A DNA stretch of 64,000 nt from Planobispora longispora (GCF_016863135.1 NZ_BOOH01000005.1:28201-92200); one strand, 5' to 3'. Positions 25,310-34,354 are shown, counted from the stretch's first letter. The notes: a model not told the origin generated them from the sequence alone. Program-made: numbers and translations.

Positions 25310-27253
25310 GTGGACACGACGCTAACCGACCCCCTCGTCGGGAGACTCCTCGACGGGCGTTACCGCGTTGAGTCCCGGATCGCCCGGGGTGGCATGGCCA
25401 CCGTTTACCTGGCCCTGGACGTCCGGCTCGACCGTACGGTCGCCGTCAAGGTGATGCACCGCTCCCTCGCCGAGGACCCCGCCTTCGTGCGGCGCTTCAT
25501 CGGCGAGGCCAAGTCGGTGGCGAGCCTCTCGCACCCCAACGTGGTGCAGGTCTTCGACCAGGGCACCGACGGTGACAACGTCTATCTCTCGATGGAGCAC
25601 GTCCCGGGCCGGACCCTGCGCGACGTGCTGCGCGATCGCGGCAGGCTCCCCGCCCGGGAGGCTCTGGAGGTCATGATCCCGGTGCTCGCCGCGCTGGGCG
25701 CCGCCCACCAGGCCGGGATGATCCACCGGGACGTCAAGCCGGAGAACGTGCTGCTCACCGATGACGGCCGGGTCAAGGTTGTGGACTTCGGCCTGGCCCG
25801 CGCGGCCGAGGCGAGCAACCAGACCCGCACCGGCATGATGATCGGCACCATCGGCTACATGTCGCCCGAGCAGGTGACCGCCGGCGCGGCGGACGCGCGC
25901 AGCGACGTCTACTCGGCCGGCATCATGCTGTTCGAGCTCCTGACCGGCCGCCAGCCGTACGAGGGCGAGACCCCGATGTCGGTGGCCTACCGGCACGTCC
26001 ACGACACCGTGCCGATGCCCTCGGCGCTGCTGCCGGACTGCCCCCCGCTGCTGGACACGCTGGTCGCCCAGGCGACCGCCCGCGACCCCGCGAACCGCCC
26101 GGCGGACGCCACGGCGATGCTGGTGGCCGCCGTGGAGGCGCACCGGACGCTGCCCAGGGAGAGCGGCCCGTTCCCGTCGGTGCCGGTGTCCCCCCTCCCG
26201 ACCGGCCCGGCGCCCGCCCCGGGCGTGCCGGGCGTGGCCGGGGGCGTTCCCAACCACACCCTGATCCAGCCCCGCGCCGACCTGCTCACCGGCCCGGCCG
26301 CCGACCGCGGCGCGCCCGCGGGCACCGGCAGGCGGGGGTTCCGGCCGAACTGGTTCCTGGTCGCCCTGGTCGTGGTGATGATCGCCGCGGTCGGCGTGAC
26401 CGGCTGGCTGTTCTCCCAGGGCAGCACCGTCCCGGTGCCGGAGCTGCTCAACAAGAACGTCACCCTCGCCGCGGACGAGGCCAGGCGGCTGGGCTTCGTC
26501 GTCGAGATCGGCGAGGCGCAGCACGACGAGAAGGTCGCCAAGGACCTGGTGATGCGGGTCGATCCCGCGCCGAAGACCGAGGTGGAGCCCGGCTCCACGC
26601 TGGTCCTCGTCGCCTCGGCGGGGCCCAAGCGGGTGAACGTGCCCAACGTGGTCGGCATGGACGAGAACGCGGCCAAGGAGAAGCTCGCCGCGGCGGGGCT
26701 GACGCCCGACGACGTCAAGAAGCAGGCCAGCGAGACCGTCCCGCGCGGCCAGGTGATCCGTACCAGCCCGGGCGTGGGCACCCCGGTCAAGGAGAACAGC
26801 AAGGTCGACCTGATCGTCAGCAAGGGCCTCGTGATGCCCGACGTCCAGGGCATGCCGAAGGACCAGGCCGAGCAGCTGCTGCGGGAGGCGGGCTTCGACC
26901 CCCAGTCCGTCGAGCAGAACGACGCCGCCCAGCCGTGCACCGTCATCGCCCAGGACCCCCGTCCCGGCGCCGAGGTCGACAAGGGCGCGGTGGCCCGCCT
27001 GACGCTGTCGGCGTGCAGCGTCGAGTGGCACTGGCCGTGGGAGAACAACGGCGAGAACGTCAACGAGGACGGCAACGCCGTCTACATCCCCAACGTGGTG
27101 TTCAAGGACGTCCGGGCCGCGCGCGACGAGTTGCGCGCGGCGGGGTTCAAGGTGGAGATCAGGAAAGGGCTGAACCGGGGGCGGGTGCTGGCCCAGACGC
27201 CGCCCGGCGGCCAGCAGGCCCCGGCGGGAACCAAGGTCACCCTCTGGCACTGA
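25310..27253 (+). CDS. Receptor Ser/Thr protein kinase with PASTA domains
   Basis: Membrane kinase sensing cell-wall fragments. Order: cytoplasmic kinase domain (residues 12-275: glycine loop ARGGMATVY, VAVKVM lysine, HRDVKPEN, DFGLA, GTIGYMSPEQ), Pro-rich linker, one membrane helix (about 347-366), then four extracellular PASTA repeats (about 370-647; PNVVGM-type starts). The third and fourth repeats are split by a Trp/Asn-rich linker (WHWPWENNGENVN). Position beside the Rv2175c-like gene matches PknL, although mycobacterial PknL lacks PASTA repeats. GTG 25310 lies seven bases after TAAACT, leaderless-like. Confidence 0.92.
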   Translation: MDTTLTDPLVGRLLDGRYRVESRIARGGMATVYLALDVRLDRTVAVKVMHRSLAEDPAFVRRFIGEAKSVASLSHPNVVQVFDQGTDGDNVYLSMEHVPGRTLRDVLRDRGRLPAREALEVMIPVLAALGAAHQAGMIHRDVKPENVLLTDDGRVKVVDFGLARAAEASNQTRTGMMIGTIGYMSPEQVTAGAADARSDVYSAGIMLFELLTGRQPYEGETPMSVAYRHVHDTVPMPSALLPDCPPLLDTLVAQATARDPANRPADATAMLVAAVEAHRTLPRESGPFPSVPVSPLPTGPAPAPGVPGVAGGVPNHTLIQPRADLLTGPAADRGAPAGTGRRGFRPNWFLVALVVVMIAAVGVTGWLFSQGSTVPVPELLNKNVTLAADEARRLGFVVEIGEAQHDEKVAKDLVMRVDPAPKTEVEPGSTLVLVASAGPKRVNVPNVVGMDENAAKEKLAAAGLTPDDVKKQASETVPRGQVIRTSPGVGTPVKENSKVDLIVSKGLVMPDVQGMPKDQAEQLLREAGFDPQSVEQNDAAQPCTVIAQDPRPGAEVDKGAVARLTLSACSVEWHWPWENNGENVNEDGNAVYIPNVVFKDVRAARDELRAAGFKVEIRKGLNRGRVLAQTPPGGQQAPAGTKVTLWH

Positions 27254-27392
27254 TCTCCACCGGCCGGCTCCACGCGCTCCTCGTGGCGCGTGCCTCTCGC
27301 CCGGCCCCGCACGGTCCTCACGGGCTCCGTGCGGGGCCCCCGGCCGGCCTTCCCGGTGCCGCCCCGGCCCCGCGGCTTGGTAGCCTCCCCCG

Positions 27393-28118
27393 GTGAACCG
27401 CATTCAGCTCGCCGACGGGATCCACGCCGCCTTCACCGACCGGCACGGCGGGGTGAGCGCCGCGCCGTACGGCAGCCGCAACCTCGGCGGAGGCGTGGGC
27501 GACGACCCGCAGGCGGTCTCCCGCAACCGGGCCAGGACGGCCGCCGACCTCGGGGTGGACTCCGAACGCGTGGTCATGATGCGCCAGGTGCACGGGGCCG
27601 GGGTGTGCCACGTCACCGGGCCGTTCGGCGACGACCCGCCCGCGCTCGACGCCGTCTGCACCGATGTCCCCGGGCTGGCGCTGAGCGTGCTCGTGGCCGA
27701 CTGCGCCCCGGTGCTGCTGGCCGACCCCGCCGCCCGGGTCGTCGGGGCCGCCCACTCGGGACGGCCCGGCACCGTGGCCGGGGTGGTCCCCGCGCTGGTG
27801 GCGGCCATGGCCGAGCGCGGGGCCGACCCCTCCCGGATGGTCGCGCTGATCGGCCCGGCCGCGTGCGGGCTCTGCTACGAGGTTCCGGAGGAGATGCGGG
27901 AACGGGTCGCCGAGGTGATCCCGGAGACGTGGGCGACCACCCGCAAGGGCACGCCCGCGGTGGACCTGCGGGCGGGCATCACCGCCCAGCTCGCCCGGGC
28001 CGGGGTCGGCGACGTCCGGCACGACGCGCGCTGCACCATCGAGTCGCCCGAGCTGTTCTCCCACCGCCGGGAGCGGCCGACCGGCCGCTTCGCGGGCTAC
28101 GTCTGGCTGGAGGGCTGA
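27393..28118 (+). CDS. pgeF: Peptidoglycan editing factor / multicopper polyphenol oxidase-family protein
   Basis: YfiH-family protein of 241 residues; relatives prevent L-Ser incorporation into peptidoglycan or act as purine nucleoside phosphorylases. Signatures: MRQVHGAGV (about residues 61-69), VLVADCAPVLLAD, the metal-site segment AAHSGRPGTVAG (GWRG in many relatives) and IGPAACGLCYEV, with HDARCTIESPELFSHRR at the end. Zn-type histidines and cysteines are present. GTG 27393 is six bases after TAGCCT (27381-27386), leaderless-like. Normally found near cell-division genes; here it follows the PASTA kinase. Confidence 0.85.
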   Translation: MNRIQLADGIHAAFTDRHGGVSAAPYGSRNLGGGVGDDPQAVSRNRARTAADLGVDSERVVMMRQVHGAGVCHVTGPFGDDPPALDAVCTDVPGLALSVLVADCAPVLLADPAARVVGAAHSGRPGTVAGVVPALVAAMAERGADPSRMVALIGPAACGLCYEVPEEMRERVAEVIPETWATTRKGTPAVDLRAGITAQLARAGVGDVRHDARCTIESPELFSHRRERPTGRFAGYVWLEG

Positions 28119-28194
28119 CGGCGGCCGGCGGCATGCGCTCCCCGGCGCGGGGAGCGGACGCCGCCCGTCCGCTCCCCGCCCGTCCGGGCCCGCG

Positions 28195-28614
28195 TCATCC
28201 CGTGCGTTCGAGGACCACCACCGGGATCTCCCGGTCCGTCATCCCCTGGTAGTCCCGGTAGGACGGCATGGCCTCGACCATGAGCCGCCAGAGCCGCGGC
28301 CGCTCCCCGGCGGAGGCGGTCCTCGCGACCGCGGCGAACTCCTCCGTTCCGGCCCGGACCACGACGGCGGGGTCGGCGACCAGGTTGAGGTACCACGCAG
28401 GGTCCCCGGCCGCTCCCCGGTTGGAGGCGGTGACGACGTAGCGGTCGCCGTCTCTCACGTAGACCAGCGCCGTGCGGCGCAGCCTGCCCGACCGGCGGCC
28501 GCGGGTCGTCAGCAGCAGGTCGTCGATCCCCGGCCGGGGCCGTCCGCCCGTTTCCAGGAAGCGGCGGATGTGCCCGGCCACCCACGCGTCCGAGCTGTCG
28601 ATCACCTCCTCCAT
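28195..28614 (-). CDS. F420-dependent nitroreductase-family (DDN) protein
   Basis: Small split-barrel deazaflavin-dependent oxidoreductase, 139 residues. The pattern LLLTTRGRRSGRLRRTALVY (about residues 36-55), YVVTASNRGAAGDPAWYLNL and VVVRAGTEEF is characteristic of the DDN family, which reduces quinones or nitro compounds with F420H2. ATG 28614 overlaps the upstream gene's stop by one base (TGATG), with GGAGGAGGG before it, so the two form an operon. The physiological substrate is unknown. Confidence 0.85.
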   Translation of the reverse strand: MEEVIDSSDAWVAGHIRRFLETGGRPRPGIDDLLLTTRGRRSGRLRRTALVYVRDGDRYVVTASNRGAAGDPAWYLNLVADPAVVVRAGTEEFAAVARTASAGERPRLWRLMVEAMPSYRDYQGMTDREIPVVVLERTG

Positions 28615-29249
28615 CAGCCCTCCTCCACGCCCAGGTGCACCCGGTGGTGCCCGGGGGCGTCGATCTCGTCGAGCAGCGCGATCGCCAGGTCGGGGTAGGA
28701 GACGCGGGCGGCCGCGTCGGCCGGGGCCGTACGGTAGCGGCCGGTGCGCGCGCCGCCGTGGTCGAAGTCGCCGGACGGGCTGACGACCAGCCAGTCGACG
28801 CCGGCGCCCGCGGCGCGCAGCACGTCGTTCCCGGCGGCGTGCCCGAGGTAGAAGCCGCGGTACTCCTGCGGGTAGCCGGGGGTGTCCATCAGGAGCGTTC
28901 CGGACGCGGTCTCGAGCACGGAGGCCAGGCCGACCACGAGCAGCCGCTCCACGCCGGCCCGGGTCAGCCCGTCGAGCAGGGCGCGGGCCGCGGCGGGGAA
29001 GAAGACCTCGGGGGGCGCGCCCAGATCGGCGGCGGCGCTGATCGCGGCGTCGTGTCCCGCCGCGAGCCGGGCGACGGCGTCGGCGTCGGTGACGTCGCCC
29101 GCGACGACCGGCACGCCGTCCGCCGCCAGATCGCCGTGCCGGGCCGGGTCGCGCACGACCGCGGTGACCCGGTGGCCGCGGCGGCGCGCCTCCGCGACGG
29201 CGGCCCCTCCCGCCCTGCCGCCCGCGCCGAAGATGATGATCCTGCCCAT
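28614..29249 (-). CDS. NAD(P)-binding oxidoreductase (NmrA/SDR-like)
   Basis: A 211-residue Rossmann-fold protein: IIIFGAGGRAGGAAVAEARR at the N-terminus binds NAD(P), followed by TAVVRDPAR, VAGDVTDAD and VVGLASVLET. It lacks the classical SDR YxxxK, resembling NAD(P)H-binding epimerase-like proteins. Divergent from an HxlR regulator across 100 bases, the usual arrangement for an HxlR-controlled detoxification gene, and coupled to the DDN-family gene. Confidence 0.8.
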   Translation of the reverse strand: MGRIIIFGAGGRAGGAAVAEARRRGHRVTAVVRDPARHGDLAADGVPVVAGDVTDADAVARLAAGHDAAISAAADLGAPPEVFFPAAARALLDGLTRAGVERLLVVGLASVLETASGTLLMDTPGYPQEYRGFYLGHAAGNDVLRAAGAGVDWLVVSPSGDFDHGGARTGRYRTAPADAAARVSYPDLAIALLDEIDAPGHHRVHLGVEEG

Positions 29250-29301
29250 GCCGGCACCTCTCGTCTCGTGGCCGGACCTGATCGCCGGCCGCCGCCCGGA
29301 C

Positions 29302-29334
29302 GGTATCCGGCCCGCCGGTTACCTCCGGGTTACC
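29302..29334. promoter_or_regulatory. Direct repeats in the HxlR/oxidoreductase divergent region
   Basis: GGTTACC occurs at 29317-29323 and 29328-29334, exactly one helical turn (11 bp) apart, with a related GGTATCC at 29302-29308. They lie just before the -10-like TACGGT of the HxlR gene and upstream of the divergent oxidoreductase, a likely operator for the HxlR protein. Confidence 0.45.
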
Positions 29335-29349
29335 GGCTACGGTGGAGCG

Positions 29350-29736
29350 GTGGGAAAGTCTCTCGACCCGGACATGTTCGACCCGGTGTGCCCTTCCGAT
29401 CTCACCCCGATCCGCATCGGCGACAAGTGGGCCGGGATGATCATCCGCTGCCTGGAGGGCGGGCCGCGCCGGTTCTCGGAGCTCCGCGTCCCCCTGCGAG
29501 GTGTCTCGGCGAAGGTGCTCACGCAGTCGCTGCGGGCTCTGGAGCGGGACGGCCTGGTCTCCCGCACGACCCGCTCCGGCCCGGTGCAGCGGGTCGAGTA
29601 CGCGCTGACCCCGCTCGGCCGCAGCCTGCTCGGCCCCATGGACGCCCTGTGCGCCTGGGCCGAGGAGCACTGGGACGAACTGCTCGACGCCCGCGAGACG
29701 GCCTCCCCGCCGGCCGTTCACGACGCGGCTGTGTGA
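29350..29736 (+). CDS. HxlR-family winged-helix transcriptional regulator
   Basis: A 128-residue HxlR regulator: GDKWAGMIIRCLEGGPRRFSELR (about residues 22-44) and LTQSLRALERDGLVSRT (recognition helix and wing, about 57-73), then EYALTPLGRSLL. A single cysteine early (DPVCPSD, about residue 13) is typical of redox- or electrophile-sensing relatives. GTG 29350 lies six bases behind TACGGT, leaderless-like; ATG 29374 is an alternative. Probably controls the divergent oxidoreductase-DDN pair. Confidence 0.87.
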   Translation: MGKSLDPDMFDPVCPSDLTPIRIGDKWAGMIIRCLEGGPRRFSELRVPLRGVSAKVLTQSLRALERDGLVSRTTRSGPVQRVEYALTPLGRSLLGPMDALCAWAEEHWDELLDARETASPPAVHDAAV

Positions 29737-29847
29737 CCGGCTCCGCGGCGTAGGGCACCGGCGCGGAGCGCCGCGGGCGTCACCGCGCGCTCTCCCCTCG
29801 TCGGTTCTTCCCCTCGTCGGCTCGCCTCCGGGTGACGGCACCGCGCG

Positions 29848-30309
29848 CTACCCGTCGCCGGCCCGCCTCCGGGTGACGGCCTCGTGCACCTCGCCGAGGA
29901 AGCGTTCGACGGTCGCCTGGCCCGCGGCGTCGAACCGTCCCATGACGGCGACGATCTCCTGGATGAGCGGGCCGAAGAAGTCCCATCCGAGTTCCACGGC
30001 GCTCTCGTCCACCGTCAGCAGCACCCGCCGGCGGTCGCGGGTGTCGCGTTCCCTGCGCACATGGCCGAGCCTCTCCAGGCGGTCGACCACCGCCGTGGTG
30101 CCCGCGGAGTTGAGCCCGAGTTGCGCTCCCAGCATGCCGGGGGTGGCGGGCGTGCCCGCGCGGGCGGCGTCCAGGAGGCAGATGAGCGCGCGCACATCGG
30201 TCGGGTGGAGGGCGTGCCGGGCGGCGAACCTCTCGCCGATCCGGTCGAGCTCCACGGTGATGGCGCGCAGCAGGTGCACCACTCGCATGCCTGGATCCCG
30301 CTCGTTCAT
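29848..30309 (-). CDS. MarR-family transcriptional regulator
   Basis: Winged-helix regulator of 153 residues. The DNA-binding part is seen as TPGMLGAQLGLNSAGTTAVVDRLERLGHVRRERDTRDRRRVLL (about residues 48-90), flanked by dimerisation helices. ATG 30309 is chosen (GGAGAGG four bases upstream) over 30336. It is divergent from the alpha/beta hydrolase, and a near-perfect palindrome lies between them, so it probably represses that gene and itself. Confidence 0.87.
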   Translation of the reverse strand: MNERDPGMRVVHLLRAITVELDRIGERFAARHALHPTDVRALICLLDAARAGTPATPGMLGAQLGLNSAGTTAVVDRLERLGHVRRERDTRDRRRVLLTVDESAVELGWDFFGPLIQEIVAVMGRFDAAGQATVERFLGEVHEAVTRRRAGDG

Positions 30310-30349
30310 GCCGCCTCTCCACTGTCTCGTCCCCACCTAGTATGACATT

Positions 30350-30366
30350 ATCTCGCTCATCGAGAT
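30350..30366. promoter_or_regulatory. Palindromic operator between marR and the hydrolase
   Basis: ATCTCGCTCATCGAGAT is a perfect six-base inverted repeat around a five-base centre; symmetry extends outward with one mismatch. It lies 41 bases from the MarR start and 34 from the hydrolase start, an expected MarR dimer site. Confidence 0.6.
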
Positions 30367-30399
30367 TATTGTTCGGCGAGTTATTACACGAGGTGAGCC

Positions 30400-31278
30400 G
30401 TGTCCGGTGATGATGACGTGAACGCGGCCTTCCTCGCCGCCTACGACGCCGTCCTGGAACGCTGGCCGGTCCGGGTCGAGCCGATCGATCTGCCGTCGGC
30501 GTACGGCACGACGCGCGTGAACGCGTGCGGGCCCGCGGACGGTCCCCCGCTGGTCCTGCTGCACGGCGGCGGCGCCACCGCCGCCGTGTGGTTCGCCAAC
30601 GTCGCCGAGCTCGCGCGCCGGCATCGCGTGTACGCCGTGGACCGCATCGGCGAGCCGGGGCGCAGCGTCCGGGGCGAGCGGCCCGTCCGCACCGTCCCCG
30701 GCCTGCTCGACTGGCTGGACGGGGTGCTCGACGGACTCGGGATCGGCGCCGCCGCCCTGTGCGGGCACTCCTACGGCGGGTGGATCGCCCTGACGTACGC
30801 CCTGCACGCGCCCGGGCGGGTCCGGCGGCTCGTCCTCCTCGACCCGACGCAGTGCTTCGGAGGATTCCGGCCCGGCTATCTGATGCGCGCGCTGCCGTCC
30901 CTCCTGCGGCCCACGGCTTCGCGGGCGCGGGCGTTCCTGGCATGGGAGACCGGAGGCGTGGAAGCCGACCCGGCCTGGCTGCGGCTGTACGGCCTGGCCG
31001 CGGAGTTCCCGGACGCGCACGTCGTGATCGGGAAGCGGCCCGGCCCCGGGCCGCTGCGCCACCTCGCGACGCCCGCGCTGGTCCTCCTCGCCGGACGCGG
31101 CAGGGCCCACGACCCGCACCGCATCGCGGCCGCGGCCGCGCGCGCCCTGCCGCACGCGGAGACCGCGGTGCTGCCGGGCCTCTCCCACCACGCGATGCCC
31201 TGGCACGGCGCCGCGGAGATCGACGCCCGCGCCCTCGCCTTCCTCGACGGCGCCACCGGGACGAACCGCCCGGCCTGA
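30400..31278 (+). CDS. Alpha/beta hydrolase
   Basis: A 292-residue alpha/beta-hydrolase with oxyanion segment LLHGGGATAAVWF (about residues 49-61), nucleophile elbow CGHSYGG (Ser about 124) and catalytic His in GLSHHAMPW near the end. No signal peptide, so cytoplasmic. Substrate unknown; MarR control suggests response to a small lipophilic or phenolic ester. The GTG start has GAGG about nine bases upstream. The last codons lie within the first unit of a 33-bp tandem repeat. Confidence 0.85.
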   Translation: MSGDDDVNAAFLAAYDAVLERWPVRVEPIDLPSAYGTTRVNACGPADGPPLVLLHGGGATAAVWFANVAELARRHRVYAVDRIGEPGRSVRGERPVRTVPGLLDWLDGVLDGLGIGAAALCGHSYGGWIALTYALHAPGRVRRLVLLDPTQCFGGFRPGYLMRALPSLLRPTASRARAFLAWETGGVEADPAWLRLYGLAAEFPDAHVVIGKRPGPGPLRHLATPALVLLAGRGRAHDPHRIAAAAARALPHAETAVLPGLSHHAMPWHGAAEIDARALAFLDGATGTNRPA

Positions 31279-31350
31279 CGCCGGGCCACCGGGATGGACC
31301 GCCCGGCCTGACGCCGGGCCACCGGGACGAACCGCCCGATCTGACGCCGA
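31252..31350. repeat. Three 33-bp tandem repeats spanning the hydrolase stop
   Basis: Units at 31252-31284, 31285-31317 and 31318-31350 begin GCCACCGGGACGAACC and differ at only a few positions (GATGG for GACGA in unit 2, GATC for GGCC in unit 3). The hydrolase TGA is inside unit 1 and is repeated in each later unit. A pure gene-tail duplication with no apparent coding role. Confidence 0.9.
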
Positions 31351-31526
31351 GCAGCCGCGGGGCCGGCCGCGCCCCTCCACCCCGACCGCACCGTTCCGAA
31401 CTGTTCCGCACTGTCCGGAACGAATCTGATCTTGCCCCGCGTCCGCACGGCCGATCAAGATCCATCGTGCTCTCCCTCGGTTCGCCGGCCTATCGGCGCC
31501 CTGGACACGACATGGAGGTTCGTCCG

Positions 31527-32909
31527 GTGCAAAGAGCATCCCTTCGCATGCGGCTCGGCGGGATGACCGCCGCGGTGGTCACCGCATGCGCGACGGTCCT
31601 GGTATCCCAGGCACCGGCCGCGGCGGTCACGGGGCCACCGCCGCAGGCATCCTCGTTCGACCACGCGCTGTACTGGAACGGCGTCCTGCTGGACGCCTTC
31701 CGCCAGGCCCAGGGGGTCGACGCGGAACCGCAGAAGCTGGCCAGGGCCGCGGCGATGATGAACATCGCGATGCACGACGCCAACTGGCCCGCCGCGCCCA
31801 GAACCTACCTGCCCCGGATCACCCAGCAGCATCCGGACGACTCGATCGAGGCCACCATGGACGCCGCCGCCCACGGCGTCCTCGCCTCGCTGTTCCCCAA
31901 GGAGAGATTCCCCAACCTCAATCTGCAGAAGGCCCTCGACGACGCCATGGCGCAGATCCCGTCGTGGGTCGACCCCGCCCGGATCGCGGGCGGCAAGGCC
32001 GACGGCGAGAAAATCGCCTCCCTGATGATCGCGGAGCGTGCGGGGGACACACCCGCCTTCGACCCCGCCTACACGCCCGACGGGGTGCCCGGGTCCTGGC
32101 GCCCGACCGACTCCAAGCCGGTCGCCGGCCCGAACTGGTCACGGATCAAGCCGTTCGCCATGACCTCGGCCACGCAGTTCCGGCCTCCGCTGCCCAATGG
32201 GGCCATCTCCTACGACCAACTCCTGCGCAGCCCCGCCTACGCGGCCCAGGTCAACGAGGTCAAGGTGAAGGGCGCCGCGAACGCGCCCCTCTCGGCCCGT
32301 TCGGCGGACCAGACGCAGGCGGCGTTCTTCTGGGCGAACGACGTCGACGGCACCTACAAGCCGATGGGGCAGTTGCTGAACATCACCATCGACATCGCCA
32401 AGCGGAAGGGGCTGAAGCAGAGTGAGAACGCCGAGCTGTTCAACCTCGTCTCCATGGCTCTGGCCGACGCGGCCCTCGTCGCCTGGGGCGCCAAGTTCGC
32501 CACCCCGATCGACCTGTGGCGGCCGGAGACCGCGATCCGGGAGGCCGGCACCGACAACAACGGCGCGACCGACGCCGATCCGGCCTGGCGTCCCCTGTCC
32601 AGGGACAGGGCGGGCGTCAACTTCTCCCCGCCCTTCCCGGCCTACGTCTCCGGTCACGCCACCTTCGGCGGAGCCTGGGCTGGAGTGATGCAGCGCTGGT
32701 TCGGCCACGACTTCGCCTTCACCGCCACCACCGAGGACCCGAACGCCAACCCGAAGACCCGCAGCTTCCCCAGCTTCGCCGCCGCGGCCGAGGAGAACGC
32801 CCTCAGCCGCATCTATCTCGGCGTGCACTACCGGTGGGACGCCGACGGGGGCCTGGAGTCCGGCTTCGAACTCGGTGAGTTCGTCTACGTCACCCGCCGG
32901 GACCAGTAA
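31527..32909 (+). CDS. Secreted vanadium-dependent haloperoxidase-like protein
   Basis: PAP2-superfamily protein of about 460 residues with an N-terminal signal peptide (cut near ...QAPAAA). The three oxyanion motifs are present: IDLWRPETAIR (with Lys nine residues before Arg), VSGHATFGGAW (near residue 375) and SRIYLGVHYRWDAD (near 426), as in vanadium haloperoxidases. Halide use cannot be inferred; many relatives are phosphatases or of unknown role. GTG 31527 is preferred because ATGGAGG just upstream reads as its Shine-Dalgarno sequence; ATG 31512 is the alternative. Stands alone. Confidence 0.82.
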   Translation: MQRASLRMRLGGMTAAVVTACATVLVSQAPAAAVTGPPPQASSFDHALYWNGVLLDAFRQAQGVDAEPQKLARAAAMMNIAMHDANWPAAPRTYLPRITQQHPDDSIEATMDAAAHGVLASLFPKERFPNLNLQKALDDAMAQIPSWVDPARIAGGKADGEKIASLMIAERAGDTPAFDPAYTPDGVPGSWRPTDSKPVAGPNWSRIKPFAMTSATQFRPPLPNGAISYDQLLRSPAYAAQVNEVKVKGAANAPLSARSADQTQAAFFWANDVDGTYKPMGQLLNITIDIAKRKGLKQSENAELFNLVSMALADAALVAWGAKFATPIDLWRPETAIREAGTDNNGATDADPAWRPLSRDRAGVNFSPPFPAYVSGHATFGGAWAGVMQRWFGHDFAFTATTEDPNANPKTRSFPSFAAAAEENALSRIYLGVHYRWDADGGLESGFELGEFVYVTRRDQ

Positions 32910-33064
32910 CCCGCCGGAGACCCCGGCGGTCCGGTGAACAGGCGCCGTCTTCCGGGTCACGTGGGATCAACGACGATCTCACAATGATCCGGAAGATGGC
33001 GTTCTGTCATTGGCAGGAGTTATCGTTTCGCCGATCATGAAATGAGGCGGGCGGGGAGACTGCG

Positions 33065-34303
33065 TTGCCGGACATGACGGATATTCCACCCGAACTCGAG
33101 GGGGTCACGGACCCTGCGGAGTTCGTGGCGGCACTGGGCACACTGCGGCGGTGGTCGGGACTGAGCTACCGGCAGCTGGCGTCCAGAGCGCAGGCGGCCG
33201 GCGACGTCCTGCCCCCGAGCACGATGGCCGGCGCGCTCGGACGCGCCGTCCTGCCCCGGGAGGAGCTCGTCGCGGCTCTCGTCCGGGCGTGCGGGTGTGA
33301 CGAGGCGACCGTCGCCGGCTGGATCGCCGTCCGGCGCCGCCTCGCCGTCTCCGGATCACTTCCCGTCCTCGCCCCGTCCGCCCCGCCGGAGAGCGAGGTC
33401 CCGATCTCCGGCCCGGCCACCCCATCGGGAAGCGGCCTCCCCATCCCCATCCCCGGCCCTGCCGGTCCACCGGAGAACGACGCCCCCACCCCAGGCCCGG
33501 CCGTCCCATCGGGAAGCGGCGTCCCGGACAGCGGGGCGCCCGGCACGGTCGCGCCGCCGGACGCCGGCGGCGGCACCGTGTCCGGGCGGCGGCTCCTGCC
33601 CGTCATGGCGGCCGCCGTAGTGGCGTTCATCCTCCTGGGCCTCGGCGGAGGGGCCCTGGCGGGTCTGCGGGCGCTCGCCTCCGCGCAGACCCCCGCACAG
33701 ACACCCACGCAGCCCCCCACACCGACACCCGCGCAGGACTCCCTCCCGTCGCCGAACCGCTCCATGGGTCTGCCCGACGGCTGGTATCGCGTCGTCCCGG
33801 CGCACGTCGCCGACCGCGGCCTGTGCGTCGGAGAGGGAAGGGAGCGCAACGGCCGCACCACCCGGGAACTGGCGGTGCAGCGCCCCTGCCGCGGCCTCTC
33901 CCCCGACACCTACGTGAAGGCCGTCGGCCCCGGCGTCCATCAGATCCAGTGGCACCATCCCGTCCACGGCGTCGGCTGCCTCACCGTCGACCAGGCATGG
34001 ACGGGCGCGGAAGCCCTGATCGCGCCGGCGAAATGCACCGGAGCAGCTCACCAGCGCTTCCTGCTGGAGCGGTCCGCCTCCGCCGGGACGGCCGGTCACA
34101 GGTTGCGTCCCGTCCACAGCGGCCTGTGCGTCGGCGTCCTGGGCGGTGCGGCCGACGTCGACAACGGCGCCGAACTCGTCCAGGACGTCTGCAACGGCGG
34201 CGCCGACCAGGTGTTCTTCTTCGTCGCCGCCCCGGACCTCGAACCGGCCGCCCCGGAGCCCGAACCGGCCGGCCGGGAGACGGCCGGCCGCGAGGCCTCC
34301 TGA
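33065..34303 (+). CDS. HTH-transmembrane-ricin-type lectin fusion protein
   Basis: Unusual 412-residue architecture: an N-terminal XRE-like helix-turn-helix domain (about residues 15-90: ALGTLRRWSGLSYRQLASRA), a Pro/Gly/Ser linker with repeats (about 95-172), one membrane segment (about 177-203), a Thr/Pro stalk and an extracellular beta-trefoil, ricin-like region (about 235-390; CVGEG, CLTVDQAW, GLCVGVLGG). Suggests a one-component membrane regulator reading a surface glycan or ligand. TTG 33065 has GGGGAG six bases upstream; ATG 33074 is possible. No partner gene is evident. Confidence 0.72.
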   Translation: MPDMTDIPPELEGVTDPAEFVAALGTLRRWSGLSYRQLASRAQAAGDVLPPSTMAGALGRAVLPREELVAALVRACGCDEATVAGWIAVRRRLAVSGSLPVLAPSAPPESEVPISGPATPSGSGLPIPIPGPAGPPENDAPTPGPAVPSGSGVPDSGAPGTVAPPDAGGGTVSGRRLLPVMAAAVVAFILLGLGGGALAGLRALASAQTPAQTPTQPPTPTPAQDSLPSPNRSMGLPDGWYRVVPAHVADRGLCVGEGRERNGRTTRELAVQRPCRGLSPDTYVKAVGPGVHQIQWHHPVHGVGCLTVDQAWTGAEALIAPAKCTGAAHQRFLLERSASAGTAGHRLRPVHSGLCVGVLGGAADVDNGAELVQDVCNGGADQVFFFVAAPDLEPAAPEPEPAGRETAGREAS

Positions 34304-34354
34304 GTCGTATCCGACACTCCCCGACGCCCCCTCAGGCGGCCGCACGGGGTGTCC

